Shown here: positions 18,584-26,350 of the stretch, in pieces
How the letters are laid out: each line of letters begins with the position of its first letter
Numbering within the stretch: position 1 is the first letter of the stretch
DNA from: Nitrobacter sp. Nb-311A
GTDB taxonomy: Bacteria > Pseudomonadota > Alphaproteobacteria > Rhizobiales > Xanthobacteraceae
Direction: 5' to 3'
DNA: 64,000 bases
NCBI RefSeq assembly: GCF_000152905.1
Contig: NZ_CH672418.1
Location: forward strand, 180,138-244,137
Program-made: the position numbers and the translations under genes
The notes under the pieces: model-generated
Database searches by the model: none
The model's input: only the letters and a program-made list of their open reading frames with translations
Told to the model about the DNA's origin: nothing

Positions 18584-19396
18584 TCAATGACCTCCAGCAT
18601 AAATTTGATAAAAGGTGACGATAATCTCGACCGCGATCAACACGACGATAATAAGCTCAAGGTGCAGCGACCGGCGCGTATCGATAATATCAGCGAGAGT
18701 GTTGGCTGTTTCGGCTACTACAGCGAGCTTCCGATTGAGCGCATCGACGCGCTCTTTAAGTTCATATTCGTCTTCGAGCCGTGCATAGAGACGCTCCAGA
18801 TCTGGACGATCCCACAAAACATCTGGCTTTTCCGCTACCGCAACGCGGCCCGATACCCGGTGCTGTACCAGCAGGGCGTTTCCAAGCAGCCTCAGCATCC
18901 CTTTTCGATTACGCCGAGTACGCCCGCGATCTGCTAACTCTTTCGCAAATGGCTCAATGATCTCGAACACTTTCGCCACTTCGCGCTCGTCATGAGCAAG
19001 CACGACGCTCTTCGCAAGGACATCGGCAACGACCAGAAGCCTGTCGGACGACATGTCCTGCAACTGAATCGGACCTCCCGCCTGAACCTGATCCTCGGTT
19101 TCACTAGCGGTCGTGACAATCGCAGCTTCTTCCTCAAGGCGCACGAGCGCGCCACCGATCCGGGGCTTTAACGCGTCTAGAAAATTTGCTTCTTCTTCGG
19201 GTGAAAGGCCGATCAGCACCGCGACGCCGTAACGAAACAAAACAGCGACACGAGCTTCGCCAATTCGGATCGCGAGGGGGAGCGTTGAAAGCACTTCGCC
19301 CTCGAATCCCATCGTGTTGATCCGGTCTCCAACGTAAAGTGCATGTACGGTGACCCGCGTACCCATTGCTGCAGAGAAATTTGCCGGTGTGTTCAC
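18584..19396 (-). CDS. RMND1/Sif2 (DUF155) family membrane-anchored protein
   Basis: 270 residues from a GTG at 19396, or 260 from the ATG at 19366. The central part has RYGVAVLIGLSPEEEANFL and later VLWDRPDLERLYARLEDEYELKERVDALNRKL, the pattern of the DUF155 / RMND1 family. The C-terminus carries a coiled coil and one transmembrane helix (LELIIVVLIAVEIIVTFYQIY), as in yeast Rmd1/Sif2 and human RMND1, where the family supports mitochondrial translation. The bacterial role is unknown. It sits beside the toxin-antitoxin patch on the same strand. Confidence 0.78.
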   Translation of the reverse strand: MNTPANFSAAMGTRVTVHALYVGDRINTMGFEGEVLSTLPLAIRIGEARVAVLFRYGVAVLIGLSPEEEANFLDALKPRIGGALVRLEEEAAIVTTASETEDQVQAGGPIQLQDMSSDRLLVVADVLAKSVVLAHDEREVAKVFEIIEPFAKELADRGRTRRNRKGMLRLLGNALLVQHRVSGRVAVAEKPDVLWDRPDLERLYARLEDEYELKERVDALNRKLAVVAETANTLADIIDTRRSLHLELIIVVLIAVEIIVTFYQIYAGGH

Positions 19397-19502
19397 TACG
19401 CATCGTCTCCCCGCGCCATGCCTTTTCCTTCATCTCATGAGGGCTATAGCGTATCATCCGACGTGAGCGGCGAATGTGACGAGCATGAAACGAGGGGGTG
19501 GC

Positions 19503-19754
19503 ATGAGGCAAACCGATGTCTCTTGCACCAGATGCGGAGCCGGCTTCCGGCGACTAGAGCTGGTGTTGTTACCCATTAATGGCGACGAATTCCGCTGCCA
19601 GGTCTGTGGTGAGGTCTTGGAGATCTTAAATGGAGATGGAGTGTTCGTCGCCTATCGCCTCACAGTCTCGCCCCAAATAAAAGGCCCGGCGCTGCGGTTA
19701 CGCCGGGCCAGTTATGAGCGGCTGGCCCAAAGGGGACCTGGCGCCAGACAGTGA
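19503..19754 (+). CDS. small zinc-ribbon hypothetical protein
   Basis: 83 residues from the ATG at 19503 (MRQTDVSC). Two Cys pairs, CTRCG (about residues 8-12) and CQVCG (about 31-35), form a zinc-ribbon knuckle, and VAYRLTV ends the conserved part. The remaining 28 residues (IKGPALRLRRAS onward) are translated from a strong hairpin at 19683-19709. That hairpin is the terminator of the convergent SGNH hydrolase gene, so the tail may be a non-conserved extension. Function unknown. Confidence 0.55.
   Translation: MRQTDVSCTRCGAGFRRLELVLLPINGDEFRCQVCGEVLEILNGDGVFVAYRLTVSPQIKGPALRLRRASYERLAQRGPGARQ
19675..19709 (-). terminator. rho-independent terminator of the SGNH hydrolase gene
   Basis: Perfect nine-pair hairpin GGCCCGGCG / CGCCGGGCC with a nine-base loop. 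On the minus strand it is followed by TTTTATTT, about 95 bp beyond the stop at 19805. It lies inside the 3' end of the zinc-ribbon ORF. Confidence 0.75.
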
Positions 19755-19804
19755 TTTAGTGATGATTCGTGACGGCTAGATTTCAACGCAGGAGCAGGAA
19801 TGGA

Positions 19805-21844
19805 TTATTGCTGCGGGATCGCCGGGGGCGGGGGCGGTTCGGTCGCGGGCGAAAGCGGGGTCAGCGGCGGCAGCGGCTCGCCCGTGACATCGCCGGCGTC
19901 GGCGGCATTGAGATGCAGTTGCGCCGCGACCGCCGGCATCGCGGCGTCCGCCATCGCCGCATGGCCCTCGGCGGTCGGATGGATCGCGCCACCGTACACC
20001 GCGGAGAGCAGCCCCCATGTCGCGTCATGGATGTCGGACGGCTGCATCGATGAGGACTGCGCCTGCGGATAGGTCATTGCCGTGAAGTAGCTGTCGTTGG
20101 CGTCACGGATCCAGCGCGCGCGGGGCAGATAGGCGCGGAACGCGCTCGCCCCACGGCCGCAGGCGAGAGGCTGCTGCGGCGCCTCCACGATACTGCTGAC
20201 GAAACTGTCGCCCTTCGCCGAGAAACATTCGCGGTCGAATTCGGGATCGCTGCCCGCGCGCGCGCAAAACCCGTGATCGGCGAAAGCCGCCTGATGCGCC
20301 TCGACGAAGGTCATGCGGTCGCCGCCGGGATCGCGGCAGATCACACCGGACTGGCACAATGCGAGAGCCTTCAGCCGCGGCAGGAATTCGCTCTCGACGT
20401 AGTCTGTGACCGTGGCGAGCCGCCCCGGATCGGCATTGAACGATGGGTGTACGTCGAATCCAGCCTTGCCGCCGTGGCAGGGCGCGCCGCCGTTCGCCAG
20501 CGCCGGGTTGGCATAGGAGACGAACACGACACGGGACAGGTCGTTGTCCAGCAGCGGCCTCAACGCGGTGCGCAGCCGGGCGAAGGATTGCGGCAGGTCG
20601 CGTTCGAGACTCGATCGCGAACCGTCGACCGATCCGATCAGGCCGCCGCGCCTGAACAGCGCGCGTTCGGTCGCCGCATCCACGATGACGTCCGATACCA
20701 GGCCGGAGAAATTGATGTCATTGGCTCCGATGGTCATCAGCACGAGATCGAGCTTGCGGTCGGGCTGGCGGTGTCTCGCGGCCGCGAGCACCTCGCGCAG
20801 TTGGGCGATCTGGCCGTTGACGGTGCCCTGACATTTGGCCGAAGACTTCGCGGTCAGGCATTCGCGCGCGCGCTGCGAACCCAGCATCCCGTCGGGAATG
20901 CTGGCGCCGGTGCAGGCGAGCGGCAGGTAGGTCACGGCGATGTGCTGATACCGCACCGCGAGCGCGAGCGCAGCGCGGGTCTGGTAGCTGTAGAGCGAGC
21001 GATGGCAGGCCGCGTTCATCCACAGCGCGCCGTATTGCTGCCAGGTATCGAGCGAGCCGGAGGTGCCGCAGGCCCGGCCACCTTTGTAGCCGGCGCGACT
21101 CGGCCGGTAAAATTCGCGCCCGGCGCCGCCGAGATAGGAGCGGAAGCAAAAGCCTTCGTCCGACAGCGCAACAGTGCGGTCCGGATTGCCTTCACCGGAG
21201 GCGATGGAGTCGCCGAGGCCGGCGATGAGGATGTCGCGCACCTTGATCTGCGTCATCAGGCGCTGCGGTGCATCGCCGCCGCTCGCGACATCGACGGTGG
21301 CGTTGGTGGCGCGGCCGTAACGGGCGCGGAAGTCGATCGGCTCGGCGCAGTCTTGCGTCGTGGAGCGGGGGCCGTCGCCGTCGTCGAACGACCACGCACA
21401 GACGGCGCCGACCGGCACCGCACCGGTCAGGCGCACGGTGACCGGATGCTCCGTCGGCGTCAGATAGCTTTCCTTGATCTTGTCGCGTGTGCAAGGCTCG
21501 CTGACGTGCCCCCCGAGATCGATGCAAAGACGGTTCACGGCGTTGCGGGCCCAGCCGCGACCATCGCTTTGCAGTTCCAGCGCCTGCTCGGCGGCGAGAA
21601 TACTCTGGTTGCTTTCGGCGGCGACATGGATCTGGAAATCCCGCTCCTCGCGGAATAGCCGGAAACGGCTGCGGACCTCCCAGGAAATCTGCATACCGCC
21701 GGCGGCCTGCTCCTGGATCGGAGCGGCGGGGTCGGCCTGGGCGATGCCAGCGGAAAGCGGCTGCGCGGCGGTTTGCTGCGCGGCAAGGCTGCTTAGCAAT
21801 GTCAGAATAATCCCGATCAGGGACGAGGCGAGGGGGCGGAGCAT
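19805..21844 (-). CDS. secreted SGNH/GDSL-type hydrolase
   Basis: 679 residues from the ATG at 21844 (MLRPLASSLIG), which gives a signal peptide ending near AAQPL; the ORF is open to 21976, but that part lies in a repeat. SGNH blocks are clear: GLGDSIASGEGNPD with the nucleophile Ser (about residue 207), TIGANDINFSG (about 377), and HPTAEGHAAM near residue 630 with the catalytic Asp-x-x-His region. About 190 residues precede the catalytic domain and may be a beta-sandwich. It is an extracytoplasmic esterase or lipase of unknown substrate. The C-terminal tail is Pro-rich. Confidence 0.82.
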   Translation of the reverse strand: MLRPLASSLIGIILTLLSSLAAQQTAAQPLSAGIAQADPAAPIQEQAAGGMQISWEVRSRFRLFREERDFQIHVAAESNQSILAAEQALELQSDGRGWARNAVNRLCIDLGGHVSEPCTRDKIKESYLTPTEHPVTVRLTGAVPVGAVCAWSFDDGDGPRSTTQDCAEPIDFRARYGRATNATVDVASGGDAPQRLMTQIKVRDILIAGLGDSIASGEGNPDRTVALSDEGFCFRSYLGGAGREFYRPSRAGYKGGRACGTSGSLDTWQQYGALWMNAACHRSLYSYQTRAALALAVRYQHIAVTYLPLACTGASIPDGMLGSQRARECLTAKSSAKCQGTVNGQIAQLREVLAAARHRQPDRKLDLVLMTIGANDINFSGLVSDVIVDAATERALFRRGGLIGSVDGSRSSLERDLPQSFARLRTALRPLLDNDLSRVVFVSYANPALANGGAPCHGGKAGFDVHPSFNADPGRLATVTDYVESEFLPRLKALALCQSGVICRDPGGDRMTFVEAHQAAFADHGFCARAGSDPEFDRECFSAKGDSFVSSIVEAPQQPLACGRGASAFRAYLPRARWIRDANDSYFTAMTYPQAQSSSMQPSDIHDATWGLLSAVYGGAIHPTAEGHAAMADAAMPAVAAQLHLNAADAGDVTGEPLPPLTPLSPATEPPPPPAIPQQ

Positions 21845-21874
21845 GAACGTTTTTGACGCGACGGTTTTGGCGGA

Positions 21875-21975
21875 AATAAGAGCGAAAAGGAGACTGACGG
21901 CTTTGAGCCTCTCCGCTTCTGACGGAATCGGAAGCGGAGCTCCATTTTTATGTTCTGACGCGTTGATAGCGCACA
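21875..21975 (-). repeat. family 1 palindromic repeat, copy d
   Basis: On the minus strand AACGCGTCAGAAC is followed by GAGCTCCGCTTCC and GAAGCGGAG; the arms on the plus strand are CTCCGCTTC (21911-21919) and GAAGCGGAG (21931-21939). It sits in the leader of the SGNH hydrolase gene. Confidence 0.65.
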
Positions 21976-22051
21976 AGCTGTATGAGCGAGTGATAGGTCA
22001 TAACGAGGACACGGGTCCCAGCGGGCGGCCTCGATCCCGCAACCCGGCGGC

Positions 22052-23179
22052 TCAGTCCTGCGCGACCGGCGACTTGGCGGCTCGTGGTTCGGGCGATGCC
22101 GCCTCATCCGGCGTGCCATCACCGTTGCTGTTACCGTGGCCGTCGCCAGCGCCGTTGCCATCGCTCACGTTACCGTTGCCGTTGATCCTGCGTCGGTGCT
22201 GCCAGGGCTGTACCACATTGAGCCAGAGTTCGCGCGTGCCCATGATAGTGATGGCGATTGCGAACGGGATCATGAAATAGAGAATCCGGAATACCAGCAG
22301 CGTCGCCAGCAACTGCTCCTTGCCGAATTGCGGCAGCGCCACCAGCATTGCCGCGTCGAACACGCCGAGGCTTCCCGGCGCATGACTGGCGAAGCCGAGC
22401 AGGGTGGCCAGAATGAAAACGACCGCCACCGACACGAAATCGATGTCCGGATGCGCTGGCATCAACAGATACATCGCCAAGGCGCAGAATCCGAGATCAA
22501 CGACGCCGATCAGGATCTGGACGAAGGTCAGCGGCGCCGACGGCAGCACGACCTTCCAGCCGTTTTGCCCGAGTTCGCGGCGGTTGCGCCCGGTGATGAT
22601 CCAGGCGAGATAGATGGCGATGCCGGCCAGGCAGCCGAATGCGATCAGGCGGTTGACGGATGGAGGCAGCAGGTCCATCGCGCTCGCAGCCCAAGGATGC
22701 CAGGCCATGCCGATGCCGAGCACGAACAGGTTGCCGAGCCAGAATGTCAGTCCGGAGATGAAGCAGATCTTTGCGACGTCGATGGCGTTCAGTCCATAGT
22801 CCGAATAGATCCGAAACCGGATCGCGCCGCCGGTAAAGACCGTCGCGCCGACGTTGTGCCCGATGGTGTAGCTCGTGAAGGCAGCCAGCGCCGCGACGCG
22901 ATAGGGGATATGATCCTTGCCGATCGTCCGCACCGCGAAGAAATCATAGAATGTCAGGGTGCAGAACGCGCCGACCACGCAAAGCGCGGCCATGGCGATT
23001 CGATAGGGCGGCTTCTCCGTCAGCGCGATCAGGATGACACCTGTGTCGACGCCCTGGAGCGTGTGGATAAGGGTCGTGATCGCAAAAGCAATGATCACGA
23101 GGCTCGCAACGACACCAAGCCCTTTCCAGCCAATCCTTTCCTTGAAGCCGCGCTGCAGCGCGGTCAGCAGCCGACGCAT
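22052..23179 (-). CDS. lysylphosphatidylglycerol synthase transmembrane-domain (YbhN/UPF0104-like) protein
   Basis: 375 residues from the ATG at 23179 (MRRLLTALQRG). About eight transmembrane helices. Family motifs include YTIGHNVGATVFTGGAIRFRIY (the GG-x-RxR segment) and FASHAPGSLGVFDAAM (the PGGLG-type motif). It is related to the flippase half of MprF and so is probably a polytopic lipid transporter; there is no aminoacyltransferase domain. Odd feature: the last ~45 residues are a Gly/Asn/Asp-rich low-complexity tail (GNGNVSDGNGAGDGHGNSNG) encoded by a GTTACC/GTTGCC-like run at 22120-22190. Confidence 0.8.
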   Translation of the reverse strand: MRRLLTALQRGFKERIGWKGLGVVASLVIIAFAITTLIHTLQGVDTGVILIALTEKPPYRIAMAALCVVGAFCTLTFYDFFAVRTIGKDHIPYRVAALAAFTSYTIGHNVGATVFTGGAIRFRIYSDYGLNAIDVAKICFISGLTFWLGNLFVLGIGMAWHPWAASAMDLLPPSVNRLIAFGCLAGIAIYLAWIITGRNRRELGQNGWKVVLPSAPLTFVQILIGVVDLGFCALAMYLLMPAHPDIDFVSVAVVFILATLLGFASHAPGSLGVFDAAMLVALPQFGKEQLLATLLVFRILYFMIPFAIAITIMGTRELWLNVVQPWQHRRRINGNGNVSDGNGAGDGHGNSNGDGTPDEAASPEPRAAKSPVAQD

Positions 23180-23837
23180 TCGTCCTCCCGCTGGCGGCCC
23201 GGTTTCAAGGATCTTAAAGCCTTGCGGCGATTCCCAAGGCAAAGGTCGAAATCAAGGGACACCAGTAATCTCATTTTATTCCGGCGTGGCTTGAATTCAG
23301 AAGACGCCATCGACGGCTTCGCCGCGACAATGACCCCGAATTCTGACCGCTACACCAGGTCACGATACGGTTCGAGCCGATTGAGGAGAGGGAAAGACAA
23401 GCGGCTGTCCGGCATCTCATACGCGAAAAACCCGCAAGACAAAACGGTAGACAAAACGGTGTGTTTGGCGGGTGCCATCAGGCCCAACCCCGCGGCACCT
23501 TCACAAAAATCATCAGGGGCGCACGTCCGCAACAACAAGGAGTAATGCGCTCGCGGTTCATATAGGGGTAGGATGCTCCGTGTTCCATCGCTGATTTCGA
23601 ATGTTCTTGCAGACGATACGCTAAAGGGAAACGAGACTCTTCATGCATTAGAATGTGTGACACTGCGGTATTACGAAGGGAAACAATTCGTGAAACATCG
23701 CTGGCTTTGCTTCATAGCCGCATCGTGACGCGTCCGGGTCCGAATCGAATCCGAATCAATCCAATCCTTTCAACCCGGGACAATTATGACGGCATACCAC
23801 CACGATAAGCTTGGGCCGCGCGCCCTGAGCGTGAATG
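23180..23837. other. 658-bp intergenic region with repeat debris
   Basis: No gene supported. It holds a fragment of the composite CTAGTG element (about 23241-23345) and a perfect 12-bp tandem duplication, AGACAAAACGGT at 23437-23448 and 23449-23460. The duplication is flanked by ACCCGC/GCGGGT arms (23430-23435, 23468-23473). On the minus strand that stem is followed by TTTTT, so it could terminate transcription from the 23838-24272 gene. Confidence 0.5.
23241..23345 (+). repeat. composite CTAGTG element, truncated copy
   Basis: TCGAAATCAAGGGACACCAG through GGCTTGAATTCAGAAG aligns with 52563-52620 (right half of module A plus left half of module B of the element next to flgH). The outer halves are missing or decayed. 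Confidence 0.55.
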
Positions 23838-24272
23838 TCAGGTTTTGCGCAGCGTGAAGTAAGCGCCGCAGAAAGCCATCGCCGCGCCGAGGCCGAGCAC
23901 GGCGAGGCCCGTTATGAAGCTTGCGACGGTCGGCGCGGCGCTGGGTGCGGAGGCAGCCTGTCCCGCGCCCGCCAGAAACAGGACGGCAACTGCGATCAGG
24001 AACTGTCGAAGCCGCTGCTGAATGCGGCTGGACGCTGCGCTGTGCATCAGCGTCGCGACAAAGTAGCTGCCGGAGAAGCTCGCCGTCGCGACCAGCCACC
24101 ATGCGAGCGCCGCGCTCGCCGGCATGAACTCTCCGGCATCGGAACGCCAGAGGCCGCCGATATCGAGGCCCATCTGTGCGCCCAGCATGTGCACGGCGAG
24201 AGCGAGCAGTATGCCGGACACCATCGCTCCGCCGACAATCAAATGGCGCGGAAAATAAACGGCTTCAGCCAT
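23838..24272 (-). CDS. hypothetical inner-membrane protein
   Basis: 144 residues with four predicted transmembrane helices, starting at about residues 10, 57, 88 and 118. The termini are MAEAVYFPRHLIVGG and FCGAYFTLRKT. No catalytic motif or recognised family. Its start is 104 bp from the start of the divergent membrane protein gene at 24376, so the two could share a promoter region. Function unknown. Confidence 0.6.
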   Translation of the reverse strand: MAEAVYFPRHLIVGGAMVSGILLALAVHMLGAQMGLDIGGLWRSDAGEFMPASAALAWWLVATASFSGSYFVATLMHSAASSRIQQRLRQFLIAVAVLFLAGAGQAASAPSAAPTVASFITGLAVLGLGAAMAFCGAYFTLRKT

Positions 24273-24375
24273 GAGGATTTTCCTCGCGCGAACCGGTGCT
24301 AACTTTGCTCGGAAACGCTATAGGACAAAAACCGCGCTTGGAGCAAGAGAACGCACACCGTGCGAAGGATACCCG

Positions 24376-24966
24376 ATGGTGTCGCCGCCTTCCGAGACGC
24401 CGTCGTCTGGCGTCGAATACGCTTATAGAGCCTCGGCGATCGGATCGGCTCATCGGTTCGCGCTGGAGGATGACGGGATATCGTGGCGCGTGAGCCGGCG
24501 GACAGGGAGATGGGGCTATGCCGACATTGCTGCCGTGCGAATGTCCTACCGGCCGATGTCGATGCAATCGCGTCGATTCCGCACCGAGATCAGCCATCGG
24601 GATGGCGGGCGCATCATCGTGATGTCCACCACCTGGCGGACTCTGGCGCTGATGGACGCGCAAGACAACGACTACCGCACCTTCATCGTCGAACTGCACC
24701 GGCGGCTCGCAGAGCATGGCGCGCGCGCCACACTCGTTGGCGGCCTGAACCCGTTGCTTTACTTTGCAGGCGCGGGCGTGTTGATGCTGCTTCTTGTAGC
24801 GATGACAGCTCTGCTGGCGCGGGCGATAGTGACCGGCGAATGGGCGGGCGCGCTGTTCATCGTCGGCCTGTCGGCATTTTTCGGCTGGCAGATCGGCCGT
24901 TTCATGCGTCGTAACAGGCCGCGCGCCTATACTTTCGATGCGCTGCCACAGGATTTGCTGCCGTAA
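24376..24966 (+). CDS. hypothetical membrane protein
   Basis: 196 residues from the ATG at 24376 (MVSPPSETPSS); the longer in-frame start at 24271 overlaps the divergent gene and lacks conserved character. The N-terminal ~125 residues look like a soluble PH-like beta domain (WRVSRRTGRWGYADIAAVRM, GGRIIVMSTTW). Two transmembrane helices follow at about residues 130-155 and 160-178, and the tail is RPRAYTFDALPQDLLP. No known function. Confidence 0.65.
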   Translation: MVSPPSETPSSGVEYAYRASAIGSAHRFALEDDGISWRVSRRTGRWGYADIAAVRMSYRPMSMQSRRFRTEISHRDGGRIIVMSTTWRTLALMDAQDNDYRTFIVELHRRLAEHGARATLVGGLNPLLYFAGAGVLMLLLVAMTALLARAIVTGEWAGALFIVGLSAFFGWQIGRFMRRNRPRAYTFDALPQDLLP

Positions 24967-24993
24967 ACTGTCGCTTTTCCTCGCCCGCGATGC

Positions 24994-25422
24994 TCAATGG
25001 CGCACCACCAGCACCGAGCACCTGGCATAACGCACCACATGACCGGCGTTGGAGCCAAGAAAGTAGGTCTTCATTGCCGGACGATGCGAGGCCATCACGA
25101 TCAAGTCGGCTTCGATGGCCTGCGCTTCCTCCAGGATCTCGTGATAGATGCTGCTGCCCTGCCGCACCATGCTGGAAATGCGCGACGGCTCGATCCCCAC
25201 TTCGCGAGCGACGATCGCCAACGCATCCTCCGACGATTGACGCTGTTGCACGTCGAAATCGGCAGGCACGTATTCCGCGAGCATCACGGGCGTCATATGC
25301 AGGACGTTCAGCAGTCTGATGGTTCCGTTCGAGGTTTGCGATAACGACACCGCGGTTGCGATCGCGGGTTTGGCGAGATCGGTGTCGGAGAGATCAATCG
25401 GCACGAGAATGGATTTGAACAT
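24994..25422 (-). CDS. universal stress protein (UspA family)
   Basis: 142 residues from the ATG at 25422 (MFKSILVPIDLSD). The ATP-binding pattern is complete: PIDLSD at the N-terminus, DLIVMASHRPAM at about residue 104, then GSNAGHVVRYARCSVLVVRH, the canonical G-x2-x9-S/T-type end. Such proteins bind ATP or AMP and are induced by stress. Single gene; it ends 27 bp from the convergent membrane protein gene. Confidence 0.9.
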   Translation of the reverse strand: MFKSILVPIDLSDTDLAKPAIATAVSLSQTSNGTIRLLNVLHMTPVMLAEYVPADFDVQQRQSSEDALAIVAREVGIEPSRISSMVRQGSSIYHEILEEAQAIEADLIVMASHRPAMKTYFLGSNAGHVVRYARCSVLVVRH

Positions 25423-25561
25423 CGAGCGTCCCTCGTCATGCGTGGTCCCCGCGTTGAATCCGGTCCTCCTCAAGGGTCAGACTCAAGAACTGCCTGCAAT
25501 ACTGCGGACCATATAAGCATATCATGAAAAGCGGCGCGGCGTCGGATCAGCGACGGGGCTG

Positions 25562-26095
25562 TCAGGATTCCTTCAGCAACTTCGGGCTGACATACCGGGC
25601 GAGTCGTCCGCCACCGAACGTGATGCTGTGCCAGCGATCGACGGCGAAGTCGATCACCGCAAGACCTGACGTCGGCAGGTTATCGGCCAGCGCCGCGCGC
25701 CCGGCTGCGTCACCGCTGCCGATCAGGCGAAGCGCGAGTTCGTGCAGGCCGGGATTATGCCCGACGATCATCAGGCGCTCAGGATCGGGGCCAACGGAAT
25801 GAATAATTGTCAGGAGTTGCATCGGCTCGGCGCCGTAAAGCTCCGGCAGATGCTCGGTAAGTCTTTGAGCCATTTCATCTGGAAACATTTTCCGAATGAT
25901 GTCCCAGGTCTCGCGCGCCCGCACTGCGGTCGAGATCAACACCAGATCCGGCAGCAGCGATAGTTCTCGGACAAGCCAGGCGCCGACTTCGGTGGCGTCG
26001 TTCTTGCCGCGCGCGGTAAGCCGGCGATCCCTGTCGCTCCCGCCGGGAGCATGACGTTCGGTTTTGGCGTGTCGAAGCAGCAAAAGGCGGCGCAT
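25562..26095 (-). CDS. SixA-like histidine phosphatase
   Basis: 177 residues from the ATG at 26095 (MRRLLLLRHAKTER). RHAKTER carries the phosphoryl-acceptor His of the phosphoglycerate-mutase-like fold. RLTARGKNDATEVGAWL and STAVRARETWDII supply the second Arg, and VGHNPGLHEL the second His. This subfamily is annotated as phosphohistidine phosphatase SixA, acting on Hpt or PTS-type phosphohistidine. An Hpt protein is encoded 10 kb away, but no link is shown. Confidence 0.85.
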   Translation of the reverse strand: MRRLLLLRHAKTERHAPGGSDRDRRLTARGKNDATEVGAWLVRELSLLPDLVLISTAVRARETWDIIRKMFPDEMAQRLTEHLPELYGAEPMQLLTIIHSVGPDPERLMIVGHNPGLHELALRLIGSGDAAGRAALADNLPTSGLAVIDFAVDRWHSITFGGGRLARYVSPKLLKES

Positions 26096-26350
26096 GAGGC
26101 TGACCCAATTCGGAGTTAAGTATGACCCGGAACGCGGGATACAGGTATCAGTCGTGCGGTTTGTGGAGGGGATTGTGCGCAATTCGCGCGAGTCCACCAA
26201 CCGAATGTGAGATCCAGAAACTCCACCGAAAACGCAACTTCTAGCATTTCCAAAATCGTCTGCTGAAACGGGATGTAAAATACTAATATCGCACCACTAG
26301 TCTGCAACGTCGCACGGGACAAGGTCATAAGGGTAGTGGTAGGAAATGCG

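Noticed and set aside
20273..21658. 461-residue plus-strand ORF
   Set aside because: Antisense to the SGNH hydrolase, whose motifs are clear; an artefact of GC-rich third positions.
22136..23545. 469-residue plus-strand ORF
   Set aside because: Antisense to the YbhN-like gene and composed of low-complexity charged residues.
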